Positions 16,718-25,089 of a stretch of 64,000 bases of DNA are shown here, in pieces. Origin of the DNA: Paenibacillus oenotherae. Lineage in GTDB: Bacteria > Bacillota > Bacilli > Paenibacillales > Paenibacillaceae. The translations under genes and the position numbers were made by a program. The notes beneath the pieces were generated by a model. It ran no database searches and was not told where the DNA came from. It saw nothing but the letters and a program-made list of their open reading frames with translations. The stretch is taken from NCBI RefSeq assembly GCF_019443105.1, contig NZ_JAHZIJ010000001.1, positions 806,001 to 870,000 on the forward strand. The letters run 5' to 3'. Position 1 is the first letter of the stretch, and each line of letters opens with the position of its first letter.

Positions 16718-17841
16718 GCCTCTTTCCCCCTTAATGCCAAACCTAGAGGAACAGCAAAGGTGGGATACTCTGAATCGAAATCAAGATACTGTGATTCAAA
16801 ATCTGGATTCATCATAATCGATACTTCTTGTGGCATCTGATTGTTTAAATATTCACTAATATCATACAATCCATTTATATCACCACACAGATACACATTA
16901 GTAACCTGATGATCACGATGATCCAAAGTATACAAATAAAATTTAATAAGACGATCCATTTCATCGGCAAGCTCTGCACATAAGTCGTCAATTGAATTAT
17001 CCTCATCCTTATAGAAGAGACCTTGGTTTGTTGGGAAGCGCAGTGGTATATTCCGTGAAATTTTCAAGACACCTCGATGAAGGATGACAAGTTCCATGTA
17101 GTTTTTACCGATATCTGCAATTAGTATACTCTGTTCTTTGCTGGCTGGATAAGCAACGGTCATTAACCTATAAAGTGATAGTGGCTTAATTTCAAAGCTA
17201 AGCAGTTGCAATCCTGCCGCTTCAAGTACTTCGACAAATTCAATTATACGCTCGCTGGGAGCTGCAGCTAGCATGACGTCACACATAGCAGCTTGGTGAG
17301 AATTTTCAGATCCCTCTGAAGGAAGTACAGATACAGGTGATCTGCCAGTTGACTTCTTTTGTTTAAAAAGTTTATTTAATGAAACTTCCTTCTGAAGAAT
17401 GTCAGATCGCTTGGATTTTTTCAAATCCCCATTTAATTTAACAAAATCATGACGAGGATTTTCAAATGGAAGCTGCAAATTATGTTCGATTTCAAACTGA
17501 ATCATTTTTCTCAGATCCTGTTCAGCAATGTCTGGAAGCTTCAGGAAGCGAATAAGAACGAGTTGAGTAGGGATCACAAAATGAACCAATCTACTCTTTA
17601 ATTTATGATTGGAAAGTAAATGCTTGAGTGAACGGACGATTGATCCGGAATCTGCAATAATTCCATTCGAAATAGTGCCATCAGCCAAGGGTTCAATAAT
17701 ACAATTTTTTACAATAGGAAGACCAACAAGCTGAGGCTCAATCTCAACAAGCTTAATGCAAAAATCTGTAATTTCTATTCCAAGATAATTGCGCTGCAAA
17801 CGTTGACGGAGGCCTGATATATTGAGTAACTGTTGTTTCAT
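16714..17841 (-). CDS. pilM: Type IV pilus assembly ATPase-like protein PilM
   Basis: A 375-residue actin-fold protein of the PilM family, which sits under the membrane and binds PilN. Seen features are the N-terminal strand LGIEITDFCIKLVEIE, the segment VHFVIPTQLVLIRFLKLPDI, the EIEHNLQLPFEN region, and the second half with LIADIGKNYMELVILHRGVL and VYLCGDINGLYDISEYLN. A loop of about 40 residues (near 140-185, Lys/Ser-rich) appears inserted compared with compact PilM proteins. It starts the M-N-O block, 30 bp after the peptidase gene. Confidence 0.85.
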   Translation of the reverse strand: MKQQLLNISGLRQRLQRNYLGIEITDFCIKLVEIEPQLVGLPIVKNCIIEPLADGTISNGIIADSGSIVRSLKHLLSNHKLKSRLVHFVIPTQLVLIRFLKLPDIAEQDLRKMIQFEIEHNLQLPFENPRHDFVKLNGDLKKSKRSDILQKEVSLNKLFKQKKSTGRSPVSVLPSEGSENSHQAAMCDVMLAAAPSERIIEFVEVLEAAGLQLLSFEIKPLSLYRLMTVAYPASKEQSILIADIGKNYMELVILHRGVLKISRNIPLRFPTNQGLFYKDEDNSIDDLCAELADEMDRLIKFYLYTLDHRDHQVTNVYLCGDINGLYDISEYLNNQMPQEVSIMMNPDFESQYLDFDSEYPTFAVPLGLALRGKEA

Positions 17842-17871
17842 AGAATCGTCAATCCTTTCACAGTCGCAGTA

Positions 17872-18639
17872 TTAAGTGAACAGACCCCAGTACCAATCAA
17901 ATAACGGCTCGCCCCATAAATAGGCAAACGTTCCCACTAAGGCGATATATGGACCGAAGGGTATCGCTGTGATATGCTTTCGTTCCTGTTGAAGCCTGCC
18001 AAGCATTCCAAATAGAAAACCAATAAGGCTAGCCGCAAACAAGGTTAACAAAGTTGCTTTCATACCCATAAAAAGAGCAATCAAAGCGAAGAGTTTGATA
18101 TCCCCTCCTCCAATACCACCTTTACTTACAGCTGCAAGTGTATATAAGAGAACTCCCACAATCAGACTCGCTAAAGTATAATTCCATAATGGCAAGGGAT
18201 GAAAAATGAACAGCCTGAATAATACAATAACTATTAAACCGTATAGTAGCACTCGATCAGGGATTATTCTCTTCTTAATATCCGTTTGTACAATAATCAC
18301 CATAATAGAAATAAATATCAAACCAGGTATAAGCTCTAGCTGAAAGCCTAGCTTCCATGCGAACAACATGAACAACATCGAGGTCACAAGTTCGCCTATC
18401 GGATATACTGGAGAAATTTGGATCTTACAAGATCTGCATTTTCCTCTTAACAAAACATAGCTTAAAATAGGAACTAATTCATAAGGTTTCAGTGCTGTAT
18501 GACATGCCATACAATGGGAGGAAGGGAAGGCTACTGATTCCCCTGTTAGTGTCCGTATAGCAACGACATTCAGAAAACTTCCTATCAATAGGCCAAATAT
18601 GCCCACCATCAGGATTAAAAATATTTCCATAGTAAACAT
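17872..18639 (-). CDS. pilD: Prepilin peptidase / N-methyltransferase
   Basis: A 255-residue polytopic aspartyl protease of the GspO/PilD/ComC family that cleaves class III leaders and may methylate the new N-terminus. The cytoplasmic zinc-binding loop has two CxxC pairs (C43-C46 and C68-C71). The catalytic aspartates are D120 in QTDIKKRIIPD and D180 in GGIGGGDIK. About seven membrane segments follow the family pattern. AGGAG lies six bases upstream of the ATG. It is positioned after the pilin gene and probably processes the pilins of this locus. Confidence 0.92.
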   Translation of the reverse strand: MFTMEIFLILMVGIFGLLIGSFLNVVAIRTLTGESVAFPSSHCMACHTALKPYELVPILSYVLLRGKCRSCKIQISPVYPIGELVTSMLFMLFAWKLGFQLELIPGLIFISIMVIIVQTDIKKRIIPDRVLLYGLIVIVLFRLFIFHPLPLWNYTLASLIVGVLLYTLAAVSKGGIGGGDIKLFALIALFMGMKATLLTLFAASLIGFLFGMLGRLQQERKHITAIPFGPYIALVGTFAYLWGEPLFDWYWGLFT

Positions 18640-18663
18640 TTCATGCTCCTGCCTTATATTTTC

Positions 18664-18691
18664 GAAAAAAGGTAACTCTTTCGAGTTACCC
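18664..18691 (-). terminator. Hairpin with T run after the major pilin gene
   Basis: On the minus strand GGTAACTC pairs with GAGTTACC around a GAAA loop, followed by TTTTTTC. It lies between the pilin gene and pilD, so it could raise pilin mRNA relative to downstream genes by partial termination. Confidence 0.8.
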
Positions 18692-18721
18692 TTCTGATAT
18701 AAATTTATATATTATAATTGC

Positions 18722-19123
18722 TTAGTTAATTGCAGTCCTTCTCCAGTTTTCGGTGGTTGCGGTCCTAGTCACTACAACACTTACATATTCATCACCAGCA
18801 TTAGCTCCTGACTGTCTAACCGGTTCTGCTTGAATGTAGTTATTAGTTACTAGAGCTTCAACAGTTATTGTTTGATCACCAACCAGTGGGCTGTAAGTAT
18901 CTTCTCGATCAATAATAAACCTGAAAGCTGCATCTGTTAAAGCTTGTTCTGTAGCTTCATCTGTATTTACTCTTGAATTGTTGATCGCACCCATTATCAA
19001 AGGAATAGCAATAGCCGCGATAATCCCTATAATAACTACTACTGCCAGTAACTCAATAAGTGTTAACCCTTTCTCATTTTTGACCCATTTCAACCTTGCT
19101 GAACGTACTGCTGCTTGTAACAT
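18722..19123 (-). CDS. pilA: Type IV pilin, major subunit candidate
   Basis: A 133-residue prepilin. The leader MLQAAVRSARLKWVKNEKG ends at Gly19, followed by the canonical mature start LTLIELLAVVVIIGIIAAIA with Glu+5. The globular part is short. The ATG at 19123 is chosen because AGGAGGAG lies just upstream; a longer frame to 19213 lacks a ribosome site. It sits between pilC and pilD and is followed by its own terminator, as expected of a highly expressed major pilin. Symbol by position and N-terminal motif. Confidence 0.87.
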   Translation of the reverse strand: MLQAAVRSARLKWVKNEKGLTLIELLAVVVIIGIIAAIAIPLIMGAINNSRVNTDEATEQALTDAAFRFIIDREDTYSPLVGDQTITVEALVTNNYIQAEPVRQSGANAGDEYVSVVVTRTATTENWRRTAIN

Positions 19124-19226
19124 TGTAACTCCTCCTAGAATAAGTTTAATAATATTTGGAAATTCGAATCCACGTACGAGTCCGAATTTGTCCACAAACT
19201 GAATACTTAACAAACTTCTTATAAAA

Positions 19227-20438
19227 TCATTTCATGTTCCCCATCAATGAAAAACTAGGTAAAATAATTGCTAAAACAATAGTCCCTACAGCTACCGTCA
19301 TTAGCACAATGAGTAAAGGTTCGATTAATGCCTTAAGACGATCAGCCATAATATCTACATCTGACTCGTAAAAATCCGCTAGTTTTCCCATCATGACATC
19401 AATTGTTCCTGTCCGTTCACCAGCTGATATCATTTCCACTACCATAGGCGGGAATAGCGGGCTTTTTTGTAAAGGTTCAATTAAAGAATGTCCTGCTCTC
19501 ACATTCTCACGTGTTTCTATTAGAACTTTACCAAGAGCCTCATTGCCAGCCACTTTAGAGACAATTGTGAGTATTTGTAGCATTGGTACAGAAGCACGGT
19601 TCAAAGAAGAAAACGTCCGGCTGAAACGCGCGACCGCCTGTTTATGCCACAACTTACCAAAAATAGGGAGCTTCAACTTATATAAATCTATTGAATATGC
19701 CCCTCTTTCGGATTTGCGATAATATATTATCACTAATGATAATATGATAATTCCAAGCATTAAAAAATACCAGTATCCAATTAAAAAATCGCTGAGAGCC
19801 ACAACCATTCGTGTTGGCAATGGAAGTTCGACACCCATTGCTAAGAAATTCTGCATATACGTCGGTACAACGAATATCATCATAAATACTACTACGAGCG
19901 TAATTGCAATTAGCATTACAATCGGATAAATCATGGCCGATTTTACTTTTTCCTTTGTCGTATGCTCCTTTTCAAACATCGTCGATACACGCTGAAGCAT
20001 TTCATCCAAATTACCGCTCGCCTCACCGGCTTCGATCATATGTACGAAGACCGTATTGAATACCTTTGGATGCTGTGCAGCCGCTGCCGAGAAGGACGAG
20101 CCGCTCTTCATCTCCTGGATGATCTCGCTCAGCACGGCCTTGAGAGGCTTACTGCTGCTCTGCCTTGCTACGATCTCGATTGCTTCAACCAGGTTAACCC
20201 CTGCCGAGTACATCGTTGCCAGCTGGCGGCAGAACAGGGTGAACTGGTCCTTCTTGACCTTAGCCGACAGAAATCCGATATCGCGGCTCCAGATGCTCTG
20301 CTGCGGATCTGCCAATTCAACAATCCATAATCTCCGTGCCCGAAGCTGCTCATTGGCCAGTTGAATATTCTCCGATTCGATGGTGCCTTTCTTGTAAACG
20401 CCACTGTGATCGACAACTGTGTATTTAAACGTGGGCAG
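19227..20438 (-). CDS. pilC: Type IV pilus platform protein PilC, CTG start
   Basis: A 403-residue inner-membrane platform protein of the GspF/PilC family, with two GspF domains (about residues 65-190 and 265-390) and three membrane segments. Repeated family stretches are FCRQLATMYSAGVNLVEAIE and RFSRTFSSLNRASVPMLQIL. The normal N-terminus (PTFKYTVVDHSGVYKKGTI) is encoded upstream of the first ATG/GTG/TTG-type codon at 20315. It runs back to a CTG at 20438-20436, nine bases after a near-perfect AAGGAGGTGA, with an in-frame TGA two codons earlier. So CTG is the only plausible initiation codon. It follows pilB by 145 bp. Confidence 0.9.
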   Translation of the reverse strand: MPTFKYTVVDHSGVYKKGTIESENIQLANEQLRARRLWIVELADPQQSIWSRDIGFLSAKVKKDQFTLFCRQLATMYSAGVNLVEAIEIVARQSSSKPLKAVLSEIIQEMKSGSSFSAAAAQHPKVFNTVFVHMIEAGEASGNLDEMLQRVSTMFEKEHTTKEKVKSAMIYPIVMLIAITLVVVFMMIFVVPTYMQNFLAMGVELPLPTRMVVALSDFLIGYWYFLMLGIIILSLVIIYYRKSERGAYSIDLYKLKLPIFGKLWHKQAVARFSRTFSSLNRASVPMLQILTIVSKVAGNEALGKVLIETRENVRAGHSLIEPLQKSPLFPPMVVEMISAGERTGTIDVMMGKLADFYESDVDIMADRLKALIEPLLIVLMTVAVGTIVLAIILPSFSLMGNMK

Positions 20439-20583
20439 CTGCTCTCACCTCCTTGCAGTAAACGAATGAAAGCGTTTCCAGCTGGTGTAAAAATCATAAC
20501 ATTTTTCTTCAATTTTTGTAAACATGTTTTTGGGCCTTTATACTCAATTCCGAATATAAAAATCCTCTCATATTTACACCGTT

Positions 20584-22242
20584 TTACACGGTCACTCGAA
20601 GCACTTCCTGAAGCGTCGTCTGGCCCTGCGCCACCTTATGAAGACCGTCCACCATGATCGGAACAAGACCCTTCGTAGCTGCGTATTCCCGGTAATCGGT
20701 ATCCGCCCGCCGCTGCAGAATCATCGACCGCAGCGTATCGTCCAGCACCAGCACTTCGTGAATCGCCATCCTGCCCTTATAGCCAGTCTGGGAGCATCGA
20801 ATGCAGCCCGTTCCACGCCTCAGCTTCTCAACGGGAATTCCGTTGTCCTGGAACCATTGACGCTCCTCCGGTGTCGGATCATGATCCTGTCCGCATTCCC
20901 TGCATACCCGGCGAACCAGCCGCTGGGCTACAACGCAGACAAGTGACGATGCGACCAAGAACGGCTCAACCCCCATATCGATCAATCGGGTAATCGCATT
21001 GATGGAGTTATTGGCATGGAGTGTGCTCAGTACAAGATGCCCTGTCATAGCAGCCCGCACGGAGATCTCCGCCGTCTCCACATCCCGCATCTCCCCTACC
21101 ATCGCGATGTCAGGATCCTGCCGGAGCAATGAACGCAATCCCTTTGCGAAGGTCAGTCCCGGTCCCGGATTCACCTGTACCTGATTGATGCCAAGCAGCT
21201 GATACTCAACAGGATCCTCAATCGTTACAATATTGACTTCCTCCGAGTTCAGATGTGTCAGCGCGGAATACAATGTCGTCGTCTTGCCGCTTCCTGTTGG
21301 GCCGACAATAACGACCATGCCGTAAGCGCTGTCAATGCTCTGCTTGAACCGACTCAGGTTATGATCCGTAAACCCGAGATTGGCGATCTTGTTGTTCTTA
21401 TTGCTGGAATCGAGAATCCGCATAACGATCTTCTCGCCATACATAGTCGGCAATGTCGAGATCCGGATGTCGATCTTGCGGTTGAGCACTGTCAGCTCAA
21501 CCCTGCCGTCATGCGGCAGTCTCCGCTCAGCTATGTCCAGTTGAGCCATAATCTTCACCCGCGCGGAGATAACCTTCTGCATGTGGGACGGCAGCTTCTT
21601 CTCCGTACGCAGCACCCCGTCCACACGATAACGGATGCGCAGGCTGTCTTCCTGCGGGTCGAAGTGAATATCACTCGCTCCGATCGATACCGCTTGCTCG
21701 ATAATCTGGTTCACCGTCTTAACAACCGGTGAGTATACTTCATCCTGAAGCATCGCGGGGTCATCAAGCTCCCGCTCCTCCAGACGCTTGACGATCTGGT
21801 CTACCGACTCCTGAAAGCCGTAGTATCTGGCAATCGCCCGCTCCAGTTCATCCTTCGAGGTGATCACAGGCGTAATGTTCATGCCCGTTGTCATCCGCAA
21901 TTCATCAATGGCAAAGTAATCCAATGGATCATTCATCGCAACGATCAGCTTATTGCCTTCTATTCTTATAGGAAGCACTTTTTGCCGCTCTGCTAGCTTC
22001 TGAGGGATAAGCGCAATGATTTTTGGGTCCATTTCCAAGTGATTGATTTGAACGTAGGAGACGCCAAGCTGAATCTCCAGTGTTTCGATAATCTGCTGTT
22101 CTGTAACGTAGTTCTTCAATACAAGCAAGTCGCCTAGCCGTTTCTTTAATGTCTTCTGTTCCTCAAGAGCGGTATTCAGCTGCTCCTGAGTGAGCAGTCC
22201 GGCTTCAATCAGCAAATCGCCAATTCTTTTTCTCTGTATCAT
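20584..22242 (-). CDS. pilB: Type IV pilus assembly ATPase PilB
   Basis: A 552-residue secretion ATPase of the GspE/PilB family that powers pilus extension. The N-terminal MshEN domain (RIGDLLIEAGLLTQEQLNTA) occupies about residues 1-150; such domains can bind c-di-GMP. The motor has Walker A (VGPTGSGKTTTLY, near residue 312), the Asp box (TIEDPVEYQL), Walker B (LLRQDPDIAMVGEMRD) and the tetracysteine zinc motif (CREC and CIRC). A pulling-type PilT gene is not seen here. It is the first gene of the minus-strand pil operon, behind a leader of nearly 300 nt. Confidence 0.94.
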   Translation of the reverse strand: MIQRKRIGDLLIEAGLLTQEQLNTALEEQKTLKKRLGDLLVLKNYVTEQQIIETLEIQLGVSYVQINHLEMDPKIIALIPQKLAERQKVLPIRIEGNKLIVAMNDPLDYFAIDELRMTTGMNITPVITSKDELERAIARYYGFQESVDQIVKRLEERELDDPAMLQDEVYSPVVKTVNQIIEQAVSIGASDIHFDPQEDSLRIRYRVDGVLRTEKKLPSHMQKVISARVKIMAQLDIAERRLPHDGRVELTVLNRKIDIRISTLPTMYGEKIVMRILDSSNKNNKIANLGFTDHNLSRFKQSIDSAYGMVVIVGPTGSGKTTTLYSALTHLNSEEVNIVTIEDPVEYQLLGINQVQVNPGPGLTFAKGLRSLLRQDPDIAMVGEMRDVETAEISVRAAMTGHLVLSTLHANNSINAITRLIDMGVEPFLVASSLVCVVAQRLVRRVCRECGQDHDPTPEERQWFQDNGIPVEKLRRGTGCIRCSQTGYKGRMAIHEVLVLDDTLRSMILQRRADTDYREYAATKGLVPIMVDGLHKVAQGQTTLQEVLRVTV

Positions 22243-22532
22243 TTCCCATCACCCCGACGTTCAGCTTTACTTTGTCGATCTGCCAGAGGGCCCTTTCCCT
22301 ATCAACATCATTAACATCTTTCCCTTAAATCCTGCGACAAAATCCCATTCCGTTGAGATCATCGCAATCCTGATTGAGGGCCATGTTAACTATATCGGCA
22401 TCAGATCGCCTTCAGATAAAGCTTTTCCCCGTTATTACCAATAATTCTTCAATAAATTTAAAAATTTAATCTTTGCGTGCTCACACGCCCGCCCAACCGC
22501 CATTATGGATAATTCCTGTATCAACCCTATAA

Positions 22533-22562
22533 ATTATACCAAAAAAAGAAGGCTTTTGGATA
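22533..22562 (-). promoter_or_regulatory. Probable promoter of the pil operon
   Basis: On the minus strand TATAAT (22538-22533) is preceded by TATCCA at 18 bases. The -10 is consensus, the -35 poor. A start near 22526 would leave a leader of about 285 nt before pilB; no known riboswitch core was recognised in it. Confidence 0.4.
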
Positions 22563-23301
22563 CGTTATGTATCGCACACAAAAAAACAAACAGTACTCCC
22601 TCATAGATGCACTGTCAATTACTTATCTGATCAAGGGATACTATTCATTATTAATAACCCACACCAAATACTAGAAATATTACTCTATTTTCTTGCGTTG
22701 CGCAATAGTTTTTTTAAGATATTGTAAATCTCCGCCATGCACAACTCATATATTCTAAAAACATTCCCCTAACAGCTGCATTATATTGAATAAAAATAAT
22801 AGTTAGCGATAGGATTTATGCTTTTATATCATTCTATTACATGTATCGTCCGTTCGTGAATCCGACTGATTGCGCATTTCTTCCTGTCGGTTCTTGCTGA
22901 AACTATTGTACTAGATCGCTCTGACCAATTTCTGACCATATAATAGAAGCCCAAGAGAGTCCATCGGACTCTCCCAGGCTGCGCTCAGCTCTTAAAATCC
23001 TCTGCTAAGATCCCGGACCCTGCGCTTCCCGCAAAAAGGGGATTGCCCAAGGCTTTTCATAATATCACAGCTGCCAATCACTCGGCTCAAATAACAAAAA
23101 TAAGCATTTCTGTGAAATTCGGAGCATAAAAGCGATAGAATGAGCTGCTGCTGATGCAGCATTCTTCAGAATATGATGGCAGCGCCTATTCCGGGCATCA
23201 CGAAAAAATACGAACATGTGTTTTTGGCGTTTGACCGTATTTGCCGCTCCACATTAATATTATGACGTGTTAATGCTGATCGGCGGGGTGCGTTTCTAAT
23301 C
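22563..23301. other. Long AT-rich intergenic region, no gene seen
   Basis: About 740 bp with no convincing reading frame or ribosome site between the pil operon and the ABC exporter pair. It holds one perfect 8-bp hairpin (GAGAGTCC/GGACTCTC, 22955-22973) without a T run. Nothing else was supported. Confidence 0.5.
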
Positions 23302-25089
23302 GTGAAATTTCCGGCATGGTATCGCTTCTTTTTAGGACAAATTATGCGCAATCAAGGAGCCTTCTGGCTTATCGTTCTTCTGACCGTTATGGTTACCGTT
23401 TGCAGTGGTATCGCTCCTATTCTGGCTGGCGCATTAATAGACAGCATTGTCCAGGGAGATTCTACTAATCTATGGCCGCCCGCACTTCTGCTCTTGGGCA
23501 TTGTGCTGACAGCGGAGCTGTTCGCGCTTCTGCGCAGCTATGTTTCCAAGGGAGTCATGCTCCGATTGACGTATGAACTGACCGCAGATGCAATGGCCGC
23601 CCTCTTTCGCACAAAGGTCAGTTATTTTATTCAAGCATCAAGAGGCGAGCTGCTGCAGCGCTGCATTCAGGATACACGCTCCATCCAGCAACTTGGCTTG
23701 TTTGCCATTCCCGGCTTTCTGCAGGATCTTGTTCTCGCTTGTACGGCAATTGTCGTCATCAGCCACATTTATGCGCCTGTGGCGGTGATGATCGGCCTTC
23801 TCTATCTCGTTCTGTCCATTCCCTTGTTCATGATCGGCAGGAAGCGCGGAGCCGCAAGAGAGCTGCTGACACAACAGGATGCCAGACTGAGGCACAGCTT
23901 ATTGGAGAAGCTGGAATCGATCAAACAGATCAAAATATTCGCAGCGGAGCAGCAGGAATACGAGGATTACCGCAAAGCGCAGGAGAAGGGCTCCGAACTC
24001 GCGTTCCAGCATGGAATTCTAACCGACTTATACATGGGCTTCCCACGATTACCCGACTCTCTGGCGCCTGCCCTGGCCTTGCTGTTTATCGGCTGGCAAG
24101 CTGTCCACGGCAGGGCCACGGTCGGGGAGCTTGTGACCGTACTGGCATTCATTCCTGCCATTAACGCGCCTGTGCGCTCGTTCTTCGCTCTCTATGTTGC
24201 ATTGGCGGAGATTCGGGTTCGGCTTGCTGGCGTGCTGGAATATTTAAGACTCCCCATCGAACCCGGAAAAGCTGAAGGGCTGCTGAAGCCGTCCCATTTT
24301 CGCGGTATGGCCATTTCTTTGACCCATGTGTCTGTTGAAGGGGAGAACCGTTCAGGCGAGCTGCTGAGCCGGATCACCTGCCGCATTGAGCCCGGTCAGC
24401 ATGTGGCGATCGTCGGGCCAAGCGGTGCAGGCAAGAGCACACTGTTAAACGTGCTGACAAGACAACTGGAGCCAGCTGCTGGGGCCATCCTTTTCGGCGA
24501 TTATTCGCTTGCCCAATTGGACGCCCCCCATCTGCGCAGCCGAATCGGCTATATGACCCAGGAAGGGTTTCTGTTTCAGGAGACGCTCCTGTATAACCTG
24601 ACCTGCTTCAAGACGGCTGACCGCGCTGTTCTGGATCATTGGATGTCCGTGCTAGGGGCCGAGGATATTGTAAACCAGCTGCCGCAAGGCTATGACACCA
24701 TTATCGGAGGCAAGGGCAGCCAGCTCTCCGGCGGGCAGCGGCAAATTGTGGAGCTGATCCGCACACTCGTCAAAGAACCGGACGTGCTGCTGCTGGATGA
24801 AGCGACTTCCGCCCTTGATCAAGCGAGCGAAGCGCTCGTCTATGAGGCGCTCCGGCAATACGCCGGCCATATGACCAGAATAACGGTGAATCATCGTCTT
24901 CACAGTGTCATGCGCGCAGATCATATTATCGTGCTGGATCAGGGCGAGCTTGTTGAACAAGGGACACATGAAGAGCTGTTGTCGAATCCTGCAAGCTTGT
25001 ACGCCGCGCTTTGGAGGAATCAGCTTACTGATAGACAGATTGGGGAGAGCTTCACTATGGGGGAGGCTTGCAATGTCAAAAGTAAATAG
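23302..25089 (+). CDS. ABC exporter, fused membrane and ATPase domains (first half)
   Basis: A 595-residue type IV ABC exporter half: about six membrane segments in residues 20-310, then an ATPase domain with Walker A (GPSGAGKST), signature (LSGGQRQ), Walker B (LLLLDEATSALD) and switch His in TVNHRLHS. All ATPase motifs are intact. The likely start is GTG at 23302, giving about 20 residues before the first membrane segment; an ATG at 23344 with AGGA upstream is the alternative. It overlaps the next gene by 17 bases, so the two almost certainly form a heterodimer. Substrate (lipid, peptide or drug) is unknown and no precursor-peptide or modification gene is seen nearby. Confidence 0.88.
   Translation: MKFPAWYRFFLGQIMRNQGAFWLIVLLTVMVTVCSGIAPILAGALIDSIVQGDSTNLWPPALLLLGIVLTAELFALLRSYVSKGVMLRLTYELTADAMAALFRTKVSYFIQASRGELLQRCIQDTRSIQQLGLFAIPGFLQDLVLACTAIVVISHIYAPVAVMIGLLYLVLSIPLFMIGRKRGAARELLTQQDARLRHSLLEKLESIKQIKIFAAEQQEYEDYRKAQEKGSELAFQHGILTDLYMGFPRLPDSLAPALALLFIGWQAVHGRATVGELVTVLAFIPAINAPVRSFFALYVALAEIRVRLAGVLEYLRLPIEPGKAEGLLKPSHFRGMAISLTHVSVEGENRSGELLSRITCRIEPGQHVAIVGPSGAGKSTLLNVLTRQLEPAAGAILFGDYSLAQLDAPHLRSRIGYMTQEGFLFQETLLYNLTCFKTADRAVLDHWMSVLGAEDIVNQLPQGYDTIIGGKGSQLSGGQRQIVELIRTLVKEPDVLLLDEATSALDQASEALVYEALRQYAGHMTRITVNHRLHSVMRADHIIVLDQGELVEQGTHEELLSNPASLYAALWRNQLTDRQIGESFTMGEACNVKSK

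Noticed and set aside
22243-22526. c-di-GMP riboswitch in the pilB leader
   Set aside because: Only a partial match (CACGCAAAG) was seen; the AGGGCAAACC element and the rest of the core are missing.
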